Assembly (NCBI GenBank): GCA_030646295.1
Contig: JAUSND010000002.1
Coordinates: forward strand, 62,001-126,000
Direction of reading: 5' to 3'
DNA: 64,000 nt
Origin: Moraxellaceae bacterium
Lineage (GTDB): Bacteria > Pseudomonadota > Gammaproteobacteria > Pseudomonadales > Moraxellaceae
Shown here piece by piece: positions 55,298 through 64,000 of this stretch; position 1 is the stretch's first letter; each line of letters begins with the position of its first letter. The position numbers were made by a program, and so were the translations under genes. A model generated the notes under the pieces. It did no database searches. It saw nothing but the letters and a program-made list of their open reading frames with translations, and had not been told where the DNA came from.

Positions 55298-56662
55298 TCA
55301 CAGGCGGCTCAAATCATTGAATATGGCCAACAGCATCAGGCTCATCAGCATGGCAACGCCAATGCGCAAACCAAACATCTGCACCCGCTCCGAGAGGGGA
55401 CGCCCCGTAATTCCTTCAATCGCGTGATACACAAGATGGCCACCGTCCAGCACGGGAACCGGCAGCAAGTTGAGCACACCAAGACTGACGCTCAGCAGCG
55501 CCATGAAACCAAGCAACGCTTCCCAGCCTAATGACGCCGACTGGCCGGCGACTTTAGCAATCGTAATCGGACCACTCAAGTTATCCACGCTGATCAGGCC
55601 ACGAATCATCTTGCCCATGGACTCCAGCGTAAAGGCAATCAGCTTACCTGTTTTCACAATGGCAGCACCCGCCGCCTCGACTGGCCCCAACTGGACCGTC
55701 TGCCGATAGGCGGCCGGCACTTCATAAGGCTGCTCTTTCAGGGCAATGCCAAGACGGCCACGCACAACGCCGCGATCATCCTTCTCTGCTGCAGGCACCA
55801 GATTCAGCTGCAGACGATCAGATCCGCGCAGCACCTCGGCCAGCACCGGCAACTCCGGTCGCACTCGCACGACATCAACAAAATCCTGCCAGCTCTCAAC
55901 CGCGCGTCCGTCCACAGCCAGAATACGATCACCCGCCTTCAGACCCTGGCGCTCTCCCGCACTGCCGGCGACCACTTCACCAATAACCGGGTCCAGCAAG
56001 GGCTGCCACGGGGTGAAGCCGATTTCACGGAAAGGATCGACATCGCTCCCGCCCAGGAAATGATCCAGTACCAGCAGCCTTTCCTGACTGGCACCCGTCG
56101 AACCGGCCGGACGTATGGACACCCGCAACTGGCCGGACTCGCCCATACGGTCAATCAGCGCATAGTTGATGGCTTCCCAGTCCGTCACCGGTTCGCCATC
56201 AATCGCCACAATCTCGTCGCCGGACGCAAGGCCGGCCATCGCGGCCGGCGAGTCGGCAATGACACGTCCCACCACCGTGCGCAAGGTTTCGGTGGGCTGA
56301 AGAAACAGGACCCAGTAAAGGAGTACCGCAAACAGGAGGTTGATCAGGGGGCCGGCAGCCACAATGGCCATGCGGGCCCATACCGGCTGGTTGTTGAAGG
56401 CACGGGGAATATCCTCGGCTGGCACTTCACCTTCGCGCTCGTCCGCCATGCGCACAAAGCCGCCCAGAGGAATGGCTGCAACCTGGAACTGGGTACCGTG
56501 ACGGTCTTTCCATTTAAGAAGGGCCGGGCCAAAGCCGATGGAAAACGTAATGACCTTGACCCCGACGCGGCGAGCCACCCAGAAATGACCAAACTCATGA
56601 ATGGCAATCAACGGCCCCAGAACAATGATCGCCGCCAGCACCATCAAAAAAACAGAATTCAT
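55298..56662 (-). CDS. rseP: Site-2 membrane metalloprotease RseP
   Basis: 454 residues from ATG 56662; the upstream open frame lies mostly over the dxr end and has no similarity. The zinc site is HEFGH (H22, E23, H26) in the first membrane helix, with the third ligand in LPVPVLDGGH near the C-terminus. Two PDZ domains lie between (one near DSPAAMAGLASGDEIVAIDG, the other near GSAGERQGLKAGDRILAVDG). It cleaves anti-sigma factor RseA inside the membrane and clears signal peptides. It is preceded by dxr, 10 bases away. Confidence 0.96.
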   Translation of the reverse strand: MNSVFLMVLAAIIVLGPLIAIHEFGHFWVARRVGVKVITFSIGFGPALLKWKDRHGTQFQVAAIPLGGFVRMADEREGEVPAEDIPRAFNNQPVWARMAIVAAGPLINLLFAVLLYWVLFLQPTETLRTVVGRVIADSPAAMAGLASGDEIVAIDGEPVTDWEAINYALIDRMGESGQLRVSIRPAGSTGASQERLLVLDHFLGGSDVDPFREIGFTPWQPLLDPVIGEVVAGSAGERQGLKAGDRILAVDGRAVESWQDFVDVVRVRPELPVLAEVLRGSDRLQLNLVPAAEKDDRGVVRGRLGIALKEQPYEVPAAYRQTVQLGPVEAAGAAIVKTGKLIAFTLESMGKMIRGLISVDNLSGPITIAKVAGQSASLGWEALLGFMALLSVSLGVLNLLPVPVLDGGHLVYHAIEGITGRPLSERVQMFGLRIGVAMLMSLMLLAIFNDLSRL

Positions 56663-56672
56663 TGCCCCACCC

Positions 56673-57851
56673 TCAAACTGATACCGGCAACAGCCGGGAG
56701 GCGTGCGCACGCGCAGCACGATCTGCAGCAAGGATTGTGGACAGCTCATCTGCTGCCATCATTGGCAATTCTGTAAGTGTGCGCTCGATAAGCGCGGGAA
56801 TATCAGTGAATCGCAGCCGCCCATCGAGAAAGGCCTCCACGGCCACTTCATTGGCGGCATTCAGCACGGCGGGGGCAGTTCCTCCCGCCATCATGGCCTC
56901 GCGTGCCAGACGCAGGCAGGGAAAGCGCACCTCGTCGGGCGCCTCGAAATTAAGGCTGCCAGTTGCAAACAGCTCCAGCGCTGACACTCCTGCCGGCACG
57001 CGGTCAGGCCAAGCCAGCCCGAGAGCAATCGGCGTACGCATGTCGGGATTACCCAACTGGGCCAGAGTGGAGCCATCCACATACTGGACCAGGGAGTGGA
57101 CAATGCTTTCGGGATGCACCACCACCTGCACATGTGCGGGCGTGGTACCAAACAGCCAGCAGGCCTCAATGAGCTCCAGCCCCTTGTTCATGAGCGTGGC
57201 GGAATCCACCGAGATCTTGCGCCCCATCGACCACTTGGGATGCTTGACGGCCTGCTCGGGCGTCGCCTGCTGCATCTGCTCAATCGTCCAGTTGCGAAAG
57301 GGACCGCCGGATGCCGTCAGCAGCAGACGCTCAACACCAACCTGGGCAAGACCACGACTGAAGTTGCCTGGCAGGCACTGGAAAATGGCATTGTGTTCCG
57401 AGTCGATAGGCAGCAATGCAGAGCCGCTGCGGACCACCTCCCGCATGAACAGGGCTCCGGACATGACCAGAGCCTCCTTGTTGGCCAGCAGGATCCGCTT
57501 GCCCGCCTTCACCGCCGCCAGCGTTGGCAACAGCCCTGCTGCCCCCACGATCGCCGCCATGACGGTGTCGGTTTCCGCCGACGCCGCAACCTGACAAAGC
57601 GCCTCCGGCCCATACATGATGCTGATCGACTGCCCTTGCAGGAGCGTCTGCAAGCGCAAGGCATCCTCTGCGGTGGCAACAACCGCAACCTGGGGGGAGT
57701 GTGTACGGCAAAGTCGGGCGAGCTCATCCACCCTACTGTGCGCCGTCAAGGCAAATACCTGATACCGGTCAGGATGACGGGCAATCACATCCAGCGTACT
57801 CGCCCCGATGGAGCCGGTCGCCCCCAGCAAGGTGATTCGCTGCACAGCCAT
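56673..57851 (-). CDS. dxr: 1-deoxy-D-xylulose 5-phosphate reductoisomerase
   Basis: 392 residues from ATG 57851, whose A is shared with the cdsA stop (TGATG). NADPH-binding [17 protein letters not shown] opens the protein; [24 protein letters not shown] and the SGGPFRNW flexible loop followed by [15 protein letters not shown] form the active site. It catalyses the second step of the MEP isoprenoid pathway, which supplies uppS downstream in metabolism. Confidence 0.97.
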   Translation of the reverse strand: MAVQRITLLGATGSIGASTLDVIARHPDRYQVFALTAHSRVDELARLCRTHSPQVAVVATAEDALRLQTLLQGQSISIMYGPEALCQVAASAETDTVMAAIVGAAGLLPTLAAVKAGKRILLANKEALVMSGALFMREVVRSGSALLPIDSEHNAIFQCLPGNFSRGLAQVGVERLLLTASGGPFRNWTIEQMQQATPEQAVKHPKWSMGRKISVDSATLMNKGLELIEACWLFGTTPAHVQVVVHPESIVHSLVQYVDGSTLAQLGNPDMRTPIALGLAWPDRVPAGVSALELFATGSLNFEAPDEVRFPCLRLAREAMMAGGTAPAVLNAANEVAVEAFLDGRLRFTDIPALIERTLTELPMMAADELSTILAADRAARAHASRLLPVSV

Positions 57852-58672
57852 CAGAACCCGCCCGCCAGCCACCAGCCCAACGCAAATACCGGGGCCGCTG
57901 CGGTGAGGCTATCGATACGGTCCAGCGCACCACCGTGCCCCGGGAAAATATTGCCGGAGTCCTTGATGCCGGCATGCCGCTTGGTCATGGACTCGAAAAG
58001 ATCACCCAGCACTGACGCCAGTGATGTCAGCAGGCACAGGCCCATGAACGCCATCAGCCGGATACCTGAAAGGTCACGCCAGATGGCAACCGCCAGTGCG
58101 ATCGCGAGGGCCAGCGCCAGCCCCCCCACCATTCCTTCGATGGTCTTACCAGGACTGACGGCCGGAGCAAGCTTGTTCTTGCCAAGGGCACGACCGGCAA
58201 AATACGCCCCGGTATCCGCTCCCCAGACCAGCAGGAACAGAAACATCAGCCACCAGGGCGAGACCGCATGCAGACTGGTCAAGCCCAGCCAGGCAGGCAG
58301 CAACAGGACCAGACCAACGGGCGCCAGCAGCCAGGCACGCGCCCAAAGAGAGGCATTATCCGGATAACCGGTAACCAGACGCAGCGCCAGCAGCCAGAAA
58401 CCGGCACTCAGCATGTAGAGAGCGGGCGCAAAGCCGGCCAACTCAGGCAGTCTCATGGAGACCAGCAAAAGAGCCAGCAACACCACATAAAGCACACGGG
58501 GCGCGACCGACATCCAACCCATCAGGCGAGTCCACTCCCATGCCCCCACAATCACGATTGCGCCGGCAAACGAGGCAAATGCCGTTGCATCCGGAGCCAG
58601 AAATACACACCAGACAACAACCGGCAACAGCAGGAGTGCCGTAATGATTCTCTGCCTGAGTTCACTTGTCAT
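57851..58672 (-). CDS. cdsA: Phosphatidate cytidylyltransferase
   Basis: 273 residues from ATG 58672, giving an 11-base overlap with uppS. About eight membrane helices and the C-terminal signature ([12 protein letters not shown], then [17 protein letters not shown] and [14 protein letters not shown]) identify CdsA. It makes CDP-diacylglycerol from phosphatidic acid and CTP, supplying all phospholipids; PlsB upstream in the pathway is also encoded in this window. Confidence 0.96.
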   Translation of the reverse strand: MTSELRQRIITALLLLPVVVWCVFLAPDATAFASFAGAIVIVGAWEWTRLMGWMSVAPRVLYVVLLALLLVSMRLPELAGFAPALYMLSAGFWLLALRLVTGYPDNASLWARAWLLAPVGLVLLLPAWLGLTSLHAVSPWWLMFLFLLVWGADTGAYFAGRALGKNKLAPAVSPGKTIEGMVGGLALALAIALAVAIWRDLSGIRLMAFMGLCLLTSLASVLGDLFESMTKRHAGIKDSGNIFPGHGGALDRIDSLTAAAPVFALGWWLAGGF

Positions 58673-59447
58673 GACGAGATGCCTCAACCTGCTCCGAGGT
58701 TCGTCCAAACCGGCGCTGCCGACTGGCATAGGTCATAAGGGCATGATCCAGCTCTGCCGCATCAAAATCGGGCCAGAGCACATCTGTAAACAGGAACTCG
58801 GCATACGCCGCCTGCCACAGCAGAAAATTGGAAATACGCATTTCACCACCGGTACGAATCAGCAAGTCCACCGGCGGCAAATCAGCCATCTGGACATGTC
58901 GGCCCATCTCGAGAGGAGTGATGTCATCGAGCGACAGGCGTCCAGCCTGAACAGCTTCTGCCATGCAGCGAGCAGCATGGGCCATATCCCACTGACCGCC
59001 GTAGTTCACGGCAATCACAAGGGTCATGCGCGTGTTGGCGGCCGTCAGGTCGACCGCCGCCGCCATGCCCTGCTGGAGGGCGAGACTGAAACCTTCGAGA
59101 TCACCAATAAAGCGCAACCGGATGCCGTTCTCATGGAGCTCCGCCACCTTCCGGGTCAATGCCTCAAGAAACAGTGACATCAAGGCCGCCACTTCCTGCT
59201 CGGGCCGCCGCCAGTTCTCACTCGAAAAAGCAAACAGGGTCAGCACTTCGATTTTCGAGCGGATGGCGTGCTCCACCAGACGACGCACGGCTGCCTCACC
59301 GGCACGGTGACCCTCAGTACCCGGCAAGCCGCGTTTTTTGGCCCAGCGATTGTTGCCATCCATGATGATGGCAACATGCCCTGGCTGACTGTCGCTTGCC
59401 GAGCCAATATCCGGTGCCGCGCTCTCGATCACGATTGGCGTCCCCAT
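58662..59447 (-). CDS. uppS: Undecaprenyl diphosphate synthase
   Basis: 261 residues. HVAIIMDGNNRWAKKRG holds the catalytic Asp; FAFSSENWRRP and the C-terminal DLLIRTGGEMRISNFLLWQ complete the cis-prenyltransferase signature. It builds the C55 carrier for peptidoglycan and lipopolysaccharide. An N-terminal extension of about 22 residues precedes the core. Its start overlaps the frr stop by one base (TGATG). Confidence 0.97.
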   Translation of the reverse strand: MGTPIVIESAAPDIGSASDSQPGHVAIIMDGNNRWAKKRGLPGTEGHRAGEAAVRRLVEHAIRSKIEVLTLFAFSSENWRRPEQEVAALMSLFLEALTRKVAELHENGIRLRFIGDLEGFSLALQQGMAAAVDLTAANTRMTLVIAVNYGGQWDMAHAARCMAEAVQAGRLSLDDITPLEMGRHVQMADLPPVDLLIRTGGEMRISNFLLWQAAYAEFLFTDVLWPDFDAAELDHALMTYASRQRRFGRTSEQVEASRHDK

Positions 59448-60001
59448 CAGACCTGCATCAGGTCCTGTTCTTTCGACGCCAGCATGCGGTCAACTTCACC
59501 CACATACTTGTCAGTCAGCTTCTGCACATCATCGTTGCCCTTGCGCTCTTCATCTTCAGAGATTTCCTTTTCCTTCAGGAGCTCCTTGATGTCCGCCAGA
59601 ATATCGCGACGGATGTTGCGGAGGGCAACACGTGCATTTTCCGCTTCGGCACGCGCGACTTTCTGCATGTCACGACGTGTTTCTTCGGTCAGCGCCGGCA
59701 ACGGCACGCGAATCACATCACCGGATACCGGGTTCAGACCCAGATCCGCCATGCGAATGGCCTTGTCAATCGCGCCAATCATGGTGCGCTCATACGGCTG
59801 CACGATCAGCGTGCGCGAGTCTTCCACGCCGACGTTGGCCACTTGTGTCAAAGGCGTATCAGTACCGTAGTACGGCACCATCACATCCTTGAGAATCGCA
59901 GGACTGGCACGACCGGTACGTACCTTGGAAAACCCCTGCTCAAGGGACTCCAGGGTCTTTTTCATGCGGACTTCGCCGTCTTTTTTCAGATCATTGATCA
60001 T
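59447..60001 (-). CDS. frr: Ribosome recycling factor
   Basis: 184 residues, standard length. [19 protein letters not shown], the [16 protein letters not shown] hinge region and the C-terminal [19 protein letters not shown] helix are diagnostic. With EF-G it splits the post-termination ribosome. It follows pyrH by 26 bases. Confidence 0.98.
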   Translation of the reverse strand: MINDLKKDGEVRMKKTLESLEQGFSKVRTGRASPAILKDVMVPYYGTDTPLTQVANVGVEDSRTLIVQPYERTMIGAIDKAIRMADLGLNPVSGDVIRVPLPALTEETRRDMQKVARAEAENARVALRNIRRDILADIKELLKEKEISEDEERKGNDDVQKLTDKYVGEVDRMLASKEQDLMQV

Positions 60002-60027
60002 GAAGGACTCCAGCAGTCGAGCGCGCC

Positions 60028-60759
60028 TCAGCGCGGATCGTTTTCGATCAGCGTGCCTTCCGACTCGCCAACCATGAGATTGAGTAGTGCCCCGGCCTTG
60101 TTCATGTTGAACACACGCAGCGGCATCCTGTGATCACGGCACAGGCAGATGGCGGTGAGATCCATCACCCCCAGCTTCTTGTCGAGGACTTCGTCGAAGG
60201 TCAGGAAGTCGTACTTGATGGCAGTGGGATCTTTCACCGGGTCTGCATTGTAGACCCCATCCACTTTGGTGGCCTTGAGCACGAGATCGGCATTGATCTC
60301 GATACCACGCAAACAAGCTGCCGTGTCCGTCGTGAAAAAAGGATTACCGGTACCTGCGACAAAAATCAGCACATCACCACTTTGCAGATAACGGACGGCG
60401 GCACGACGGTCGTAATGATCCACCACCCCACTCATGGGAATGGCCGACATCAGACGGGTCTTGATGTTGTTGCGCTCCAGGGCATCGCGCATGGCAATCC
60501 CGTTCATCACGGTTGCCAGCATGCCCATGTGATCGCCAGCAACACGGTCCAGGCCGGCCGCCTGCAGGGACGCCCCCCGGAACAGATTGCCGCCACCTAC
60601 TACAATACCGATCTGGACACCAATCCCGACCAGCTGGCCGATCTCCAGTGCCAAGCGGGAGAGCACCTTGGAGTCAATACCACCATCTGCATCGCCGGCC
60701 AGTGCCTCACCGGATAACTTGAGCAGAATACGCTTGTGTGCAGGGTTACGTTCGGCCAT
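60028..60759 (-). CDS. pyrH: UMP kinase
   Basis: 243 residues. [43 protein letters not shown]-like strand, and [13 protein letters not shown] mark the hexameric bacterial UMP kinase of the amino acid kinase fold. It phosphorylates UMP to UDP. GAGGA precedes the start. It is separated from tsf by a terminator, so it may have its own promoter in 60760-60850. Confidence 0.97.
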   Translation of the reverse strand: MAERNPAHKRILLKLSGEALAGDADGGIDSKVLSRLALEIGQLVGIGVQIGIVVGGGNLFRGASLQAAGLDRVAGDHMGMLATVMNGIAMRDALERNNIKTRLMSAIPMSGVVDHYDRRAAVRYLQSGDVLIFVAGTGNPFFTTDTAACLRGIEINADLVLKATKVDGVYNADPVKDPTAIKYDFLTFDEVLDKKLGVMDLTAICLCRDHRMPLRVFNMNKAGALLNLMVGESEGTLIENDPR

Positions 60760-60849
60760 GGCGTCCTCGAGCGGTTTCCTGAAAAGCAGTCTTCAGGGCA
60801 GTACGAAAAGTGGCGGAATCTTACCGCAAGATGCGGAAACTTGCCCAAG

Positions 60850-60873
60850 AAAAAGGCCCCTCACGGGGCCTTT
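60850..60873 (-). terminator. Terminator of tsf
   Basis: Stem AGGCCCC/GGGGCCT (60854-60860, 60865-60871), four-base loop, followed on the minus strand by a TTTTTC run. Confidence 0.9.
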
Positions 60874-60892
60874 CTCACTTGCTGGCAACGTC

Positions 60893-61777
60893 TTACTTGT
60901 TGGCAGCGGCGGCAGCAGCAGTGGCTTCGGCCACTTCGGCAGCAAAATCGACAACCTTCTTCTCGATGCCTTCGCCCACTTCCAGGCGCACAAACTGGAC
61001 GACCTTGGCACCGGCCTTGGCCAGCAGGGCACCGACCTTGGTATCCGGGTCCTTCACAAAGGCCTGCTCAACCAGCGACACTTCGGACAGGTACTTCTTC
61101 ACGGAGCCTTCCACCATCTTCTCGACGATGTTGGCGGGCTTGCCGGATTCGGCAGCCTTGGCGGCAGCAATTTCACGCTCCTTGGCAATAAGGGCCGGGG
61201 ACACATCTTCCGGCGCAATGGCTTCGGGCTTTGCCGCAGCAATGTGCATGGCAACATCACGGGCCAGCTCGTCATTGCCACCTTCCAGCGCCACCACCAC
61301 ACCGATCTTCAGACCGTGGATGTAGGTCGCCAGCAGGGCACCTTCCACCAGTTGCGCACGACGCACCTGGATGTTTTCACCGATCTTCTGGACCAGGGCC
61401 ACACGAGCCTCTTCAACGGTCTGGCCGTCAAAGTCCAGACCGGCAATTTTGGCCACATCCGTTTCACGGGCAGCGAGTGCAATCCGGGCAACCTTGTTGG
61501 CGAACGCAGCAAAGTTGTCGTCACGTGCCACGAAGTCAGTCTGGCTGTTCACTTCCAGAAGGATGGCCGTATTGCCTTCCTGGGCCACAATGATGGCACC
61601 TTCGGCGGCGATGCTGCCGGCCTTCTTGGCGGCCTTGGCCTGGCCGGACTTGCGCAGGTTGTCGATGGCGGTTTCGATATCGCCACTGGCTTCGGTAAGT
61701 GCCTTCTTGCACTCCATCATGCCCAGGCCGGTACGGTCACGCAGTTCTTTCACGAGGCTGGCGGTAATCTCTGCCAT
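60893..61777 (-). CDS. tsf: Translation elongation factor Ts
   Basis: 294 residues. The N-terminal [19 protein letters not shown] and the conserved [12 protein letters not shown] are clear. The coiled-coil insertion ([19 protein letters not shown]) and the C-terminal module ending in an Ala-rich tail are present. It exchanges GDP for GTP on EF-Tu. GAGGA lies upstream of the start. It follows rpsB with a strong hairpin between the two genes. Confidence 0.98.
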   Translation of the reverse strand: MAEITASLVKELRDRTGLGMMECKKALTEASGDIETAIDNLRKSGQAKAAKKAGSIAAEGAIIVAQEGNTAILLEVNSQTDFVARDDNFAAFANKVARIALAARETDVAKIAGLDFDGQTVEEARVALVQKIGENIQVRRAQLVEGALLATYIHGLKIGVVVALEGGNDELARDVAMHIAAAKPEAIAPEDVSPALIAKEREIAAAKAAESGKPANIVEKMVEGSVKKYLSEVSLVEQAFVKDPDTKVGALLAKAGAKVVQFVRLEVGEGIEKKVVDFAAEVAEATAAAAAANK

Positions 61778-61860
61778 GTCAGCAATCCTCTAGTGTTGGC
61801 GCCGGGGCAGCATTGCCCGCAGCAGGAAAAAATTCTGAAAGGCAAAAGCCTTTTTGCATG

Positions 61861-61893
61861 ATGAACAAAGGGGGCGATGCCCCCTTTGTTCAT
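61861..61893 (-). terminator. Strong rpsB-tsf intergenic hairpin (partial terminator or attenuator)
   Basis: Perfect 15-base stem (61861-61875 with 61879-61893) and a three-base loop, 22 bases past the rpsB stop. There is no clean T-run directly after it on the minus strand, so it more likely attenuates transcription or protects mRNA ends than fully terminates. Confidence 0.75.
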
Positions 61894-61914
61894 GCAAGGT
61901 CGATATTGCCGGTA

Positions 61915-62661
61915 TTACTCGGCAGCTTCGCCTGCCACTTCCACAAAGCCGTCAGCTTCGCGGCCGCTGTGGGTAGCAGCGAATTCCTTGCCTTCGAGCA
62001 CGGCATCAGCCATGGCACCGACATACAGCTGCACGGCACGGATGGCGTCATCGTTACCCGGAATCACGTAGTCCACACCAGCAGGATTGGAGTTGGTGTC
62101 GACAATGCCGATCACCGGGATACCCAGCTTATTGGCTTCGGTGATGGCAATCTTTTCGTGATCCACGTCCACCACGAAAATGGCATCAGGCAGGCCGCCC
62201 ATGTCCTTGATACCACCAAGGGACTTTTCCAGCTTTTCCATTTCACGGGTGCGTTCCAGCGCTTCACGCTTGGTCAGCTTGGCGAAGGTGCCGTCCTGTA
62301 CCTGGGCTTCCAGGTCCTTCAGACGCTTGATGGACTGGCGAATGGTCTTCCAGTTGGTGAGCATGCCGCCCAGCCAGCGGTGATCGACGAAAGGCATGCC
62401 AGCGCGGGTGGCCTGTTCGCGAATGATCGGGGCTGCAGCACGCTTGGTGCCCACGAACAGCACCTTGTTCTTGTTCGACGCCAGCTTGTTGACGTAGGTC
62501 AGCGCGTCATTCAGGGCCGGAACGGTGTGCTCGAGGTTGATGATGTGAATCTTGTTACGGGCACCGAAGATGTACTGAGCCATCTTGGGATTCCAGAAAC
62601 GGGTCTGGTGACCGAAATGTGCGCCTGCTTGCAGCAGTTCGCGCATGGTGACTTGTGCCAT
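61915..62661 (-). CDS. rpsB: 30S ribosomal protein S2
   Basis: 248 residues. [36 protein letters not shown] and [14 protein letters not shown] are classic S2 segments; the C-terminus is acidic. It binds the 30S platform and recruits S1. It is the first gene of the leftward cluster, with a well-formed promoter about 157-185 bases upstream and a long leader that may mediate autoregulation, as known for E. coli rpsB. Confidence 0.98.
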   Translation of the reverse strand: MAQVTMRELLQAGAHFGHQTRFWNPKMAQYIFGARNKIHIINLEHTVPALNDALTYVNKLASNKNKVLFVGTKRAAAPIIREQATRAGMPFVDHRWLGGMLTNWKTIRQSIKRLKDLEAQVQDGTFAKLTKREALERTREMEKLEKSLGGIKDMGGLPDAIFVVDVDHEKIAITEANKLGIPVIGIVDTNSNPAGVDYVIPGNDDAIRAVQLYVGAMADAVLEGKEFAATHSGREADGFVEVAGEAAE

Positions 62662-62817
62662 GAGAAACTCCAGTATGGGTTAGGCCTCCACATGTCCCGA
62701 TTGCCCACCCTCCTTTCTCGGAAGGCACCCAGGCAGCCGTGACGACATGTGTGCGGTTTCAGGGATGTCGCCTTTTGGCACCCCCGTTCAACACGGGTTT
62801 GCTGAAAAGCGCGGCGC

Positions 62818-62846
62818 TTTATACCATAGGCCCCCTTTCGCCTCAA
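62818..62846 (-). promoter_or_regulatory. Promoter of rpsB-tsf with GC-rich discriminator
   Basis: On the minus strand TTGAGG (62841-62846) and TATAAA (62818-62823) are 17 bases apart, the ideal sigma-70 spacing. The bases just after the -10 are GCGCCGCGC, the GC-rich discriminator typical of ribosomal promoters under stringent control. It leaves a leader of about 150 bases before rpsB. Confidence 0.75.
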
Positions 62847-62886
62847 CCGCTGGCCGCCCACCGGACAGCTCCATGCCGAGACCCCA

Positions 62887-63672
62887 ATGAGCCAGTTGAT
62901 CAAGACCCCCGACGATATTGAAGGCATGCGCGTAGCCGGCCGCCTGGCCGCGGAAGTGCTCGACATGATCGGGCCTTACGTAAAGCCCGGGGTCAGCACA
63001 GGCGAACTTGACCGGATCTGCCATGACTATATCGTCAACGTACAGAAGGCCATCCCGGCACCCCTGAACTACAAGGGCTTCCCCAAGAGCATCTGCACCT
63101 CGGTCAACCATGTGGTCTGCCACGGCATTCCCAGCGAGACCAAGATCCTCAAGGAAGGCGACATCGTCAATATCGACATCACCGTGATCAAGAACGGCTA
63201 CTTTGGCGACACCAGCAAGATGTATGTGGCCGGCAAGGCATCCATCCTGGCCGAACGCCTGATCCGCGTCACCCAGGAGTGCCTGTACAAGTCACTGGCC
63301 GTGGTGAAGCCGGGCTGTCGCCTCGGCGACATTGGTCACGCCATCCAGAAGCACGCTGAAGCCAACCGTTTCTCCGTCGTTCGCGACTTTTGTGGCCATG
63401 GTATCGGCAAGGTTTTCCACGAAGACCCCCAGATCCTGCACTATGGCCAGCCTGGCACAGGCATGGAACTGCAAGCCGGCATGACGTTCACGATCGAACC
63501 CATGATCAACGCCGGCAGCTATCATACAAAGGTGCTTCCGGACGGCTGGACAGCTGTCACCAAGGATCACAAGCTCTCGGCACAATGGGAGCACACACTG
63601 CTGGTGACACCGACCGGCGTGGAAGTACTGACCGCCCGTAGCGAAGAAGACCTCAGCTTTCTTGGGGCCTGA
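62887..63672 (+). CDS. map: Type I methionine aminopeptidase
   Basis: 261 residues. The five metal ligands can be placed in NIDITVIKNGYFGDTS (two Asp), GHGIGKVFHEDP (His), FTIEPMI (Glu) and WEHTLLV (Glu). It removes the initiator methionine from nascent proteins. The ribosome site is weak. It is divergent from rpsB, with 225 bases between the starts holding the rpsB promoter, and followed by glnD, an arrangement shared with E. coli and Pseudomonas. Confidence 0.97.
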   Translation: MSQLIKTPDDIEGMRVAGRLAAEVLDMIGPYVKPGVSTGELDRICHDYIVNVQKAIPAPLNYKGFPKSICTSVNHVVCHGIPSETKILKEGDIVNIDITVIKNGYFGDTSKMYVAGKASILAERLIRVTQECLYKSLAVVKPGCRLGDIGHAIQKHAEANRFSVVRDFCGHGIGKVFHEDPQILHYGQPGTGMELQAGMTFTIEPMINAGSYHTKVLPDGWTAVTKDHKLSAQWEHTLLVTPTGVEVLTARSEEDLSFLGA

Positions 63673-63703
63673 ACCCCATACACCACACGCGGACACCACG
63701 CAT

Positions 63704-64000
63704 ATGAATGCTGCCATTGATACCACGCTCTTCGACCCGGCGAGCCTGGACACCGGGGAAGCATTACCACGAGGCGCCTACCGCGAGGCACTGAAAAAGG
63801 CCCGGGAAGTGCTGTTTGAGCGCTTTCGGGCAGGGGAAGACATCCGCCAGCTGGTCGGCATGCGCGCATGGGTGATCGATCAGGTACTTGCGCATGCATG
63901 GTGCGCCCTCAAACTGGACGCCTACACTGACGTTACGCTGCTTGCCGTGGGCGGCTATGGCCGGGGCGAACTGCATCCCGGCTCTGACATTGACGTGCTG
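63704..64000 (+). CDS. glnD: Bifunctional PII uridylyltransferase/uridylyl-removing enzyme, 3' end outside window
   Basis: The first 99 residues are present, from ATG 63704; the frame runs off the window end. The nucleotidyltransferase motif GGYGRGELHPGSDIDVL, with the GRGE loop and the two metal-binding aspartates, is complete at the very end. GlnD modifies PII in response to glutamine and so sets nitrogen control. It starts 31 bases after map. Its later HD and ACT domains cannot be checked. Confidence 0.93.
   Translation, partial: MNAAIDTTLFDPASLDTGEALPRGAYREALKKAREVLFERFRAGEDIRQLVGMRAWVIDQVLAHAWCALKLDAYTDVTLLAVGGYGRGELHPGSDIDVL

Overview
The window is ordinary bacterial chromosome, moderately GC-rich (high fifties by eye) and densely coded on both strands. 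It has no insertion sequence, prophage, CRISPR array, tRNA or rRNA that I can recognise. The gene content and order point to a gammaproteobacterium, most likely of the Pseudomonadales. The evidence is map-glnD divergent from rpsB-tsf-pyrH-frr-uppS-cdsA-dxr-rseP-bamA-skp-lpxD-fabZ-lpxA-lpxB-rnhB-dnaE-accA-tilS, a fabA-fabB pair, an FNR/Anr gene divergent from a uspE-like gene, a CyaB-type MASE2 adenylate cyclase, and an AlgP-like histone H1-like protein. The genus cannot be fixed from sequence alone.

Layout. 1-9.9 kb: a HIT hydrolase fragment, a membrane PAS protein, an AraC regulator divergent from a fatty acid desaturase, and a 2-oxo acid dehydrogenase cluster (E1 alpha, E1 beta, E2) behind a PH-like membrane protein and an alpha/beta hydrolase; then a glycine-zipper envelope protein. 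10-24.8 kb: an FKBP isomerase, a DUF445 membrane protein, a fatty acid beta-oxidation operon (thiolase plus fused hydratase/dehydrogenase), uspE/fnr, a DUF962 protein, CyaB, a stand-alone Hpt protein, an unknown protein, a patatin lipase, TesB, CorA and an HSL-type hydrolase. 24.9-35.6 kb: plsB, a five-gene operon (yoaA-tsaB-thioesterase-uppP-rsmJ), the AlgP-like gene with an unusually AT-rich 0.57 kb upstream region, hemH and adk. 35.7-40 kb: the distal cytochrome c maturation genes ccmF-ccmG-ccmH-ccmI. 40.2-64 kb: fabA-fabB, then the large lipid, lipid A, outer-membrane and translation cluster read leftward from rpsB to tilS, with map and the start of glnD read rightward.

Together the window is dominated by lipid and envelope metabolism: fatty acid synthesis (accA, fabA, fabB, fabZ), desaturation, breakdown (fad operon, tesB), phospholipid entry (plsB, cdsA), isoprenoid carrier (dxr, uppS, uppP), lipid A (lpxD, lpxA, lpxB) and outer-membrane assembly (bamA, skp, rseP). 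Many genes overlap by one to four bases (ATGA or TGATG), which suggests translational coupling. Convergent operons are separated by symmetrical bidirectional hairpins.

I did not find a clear undescribed multi-gene system. The points most worth a second look are: an E2 acyltransferase with no visible E3/E1-binding domain and an altered active-site motif; helically phased A/T tracts upstream of the histone-like gene; well-formed inverted repeats in three promoter regions; a PAS protein with no output domain; a lone Hpt protein; and a 15-bp perfect hairpin between rpsB and tsf.
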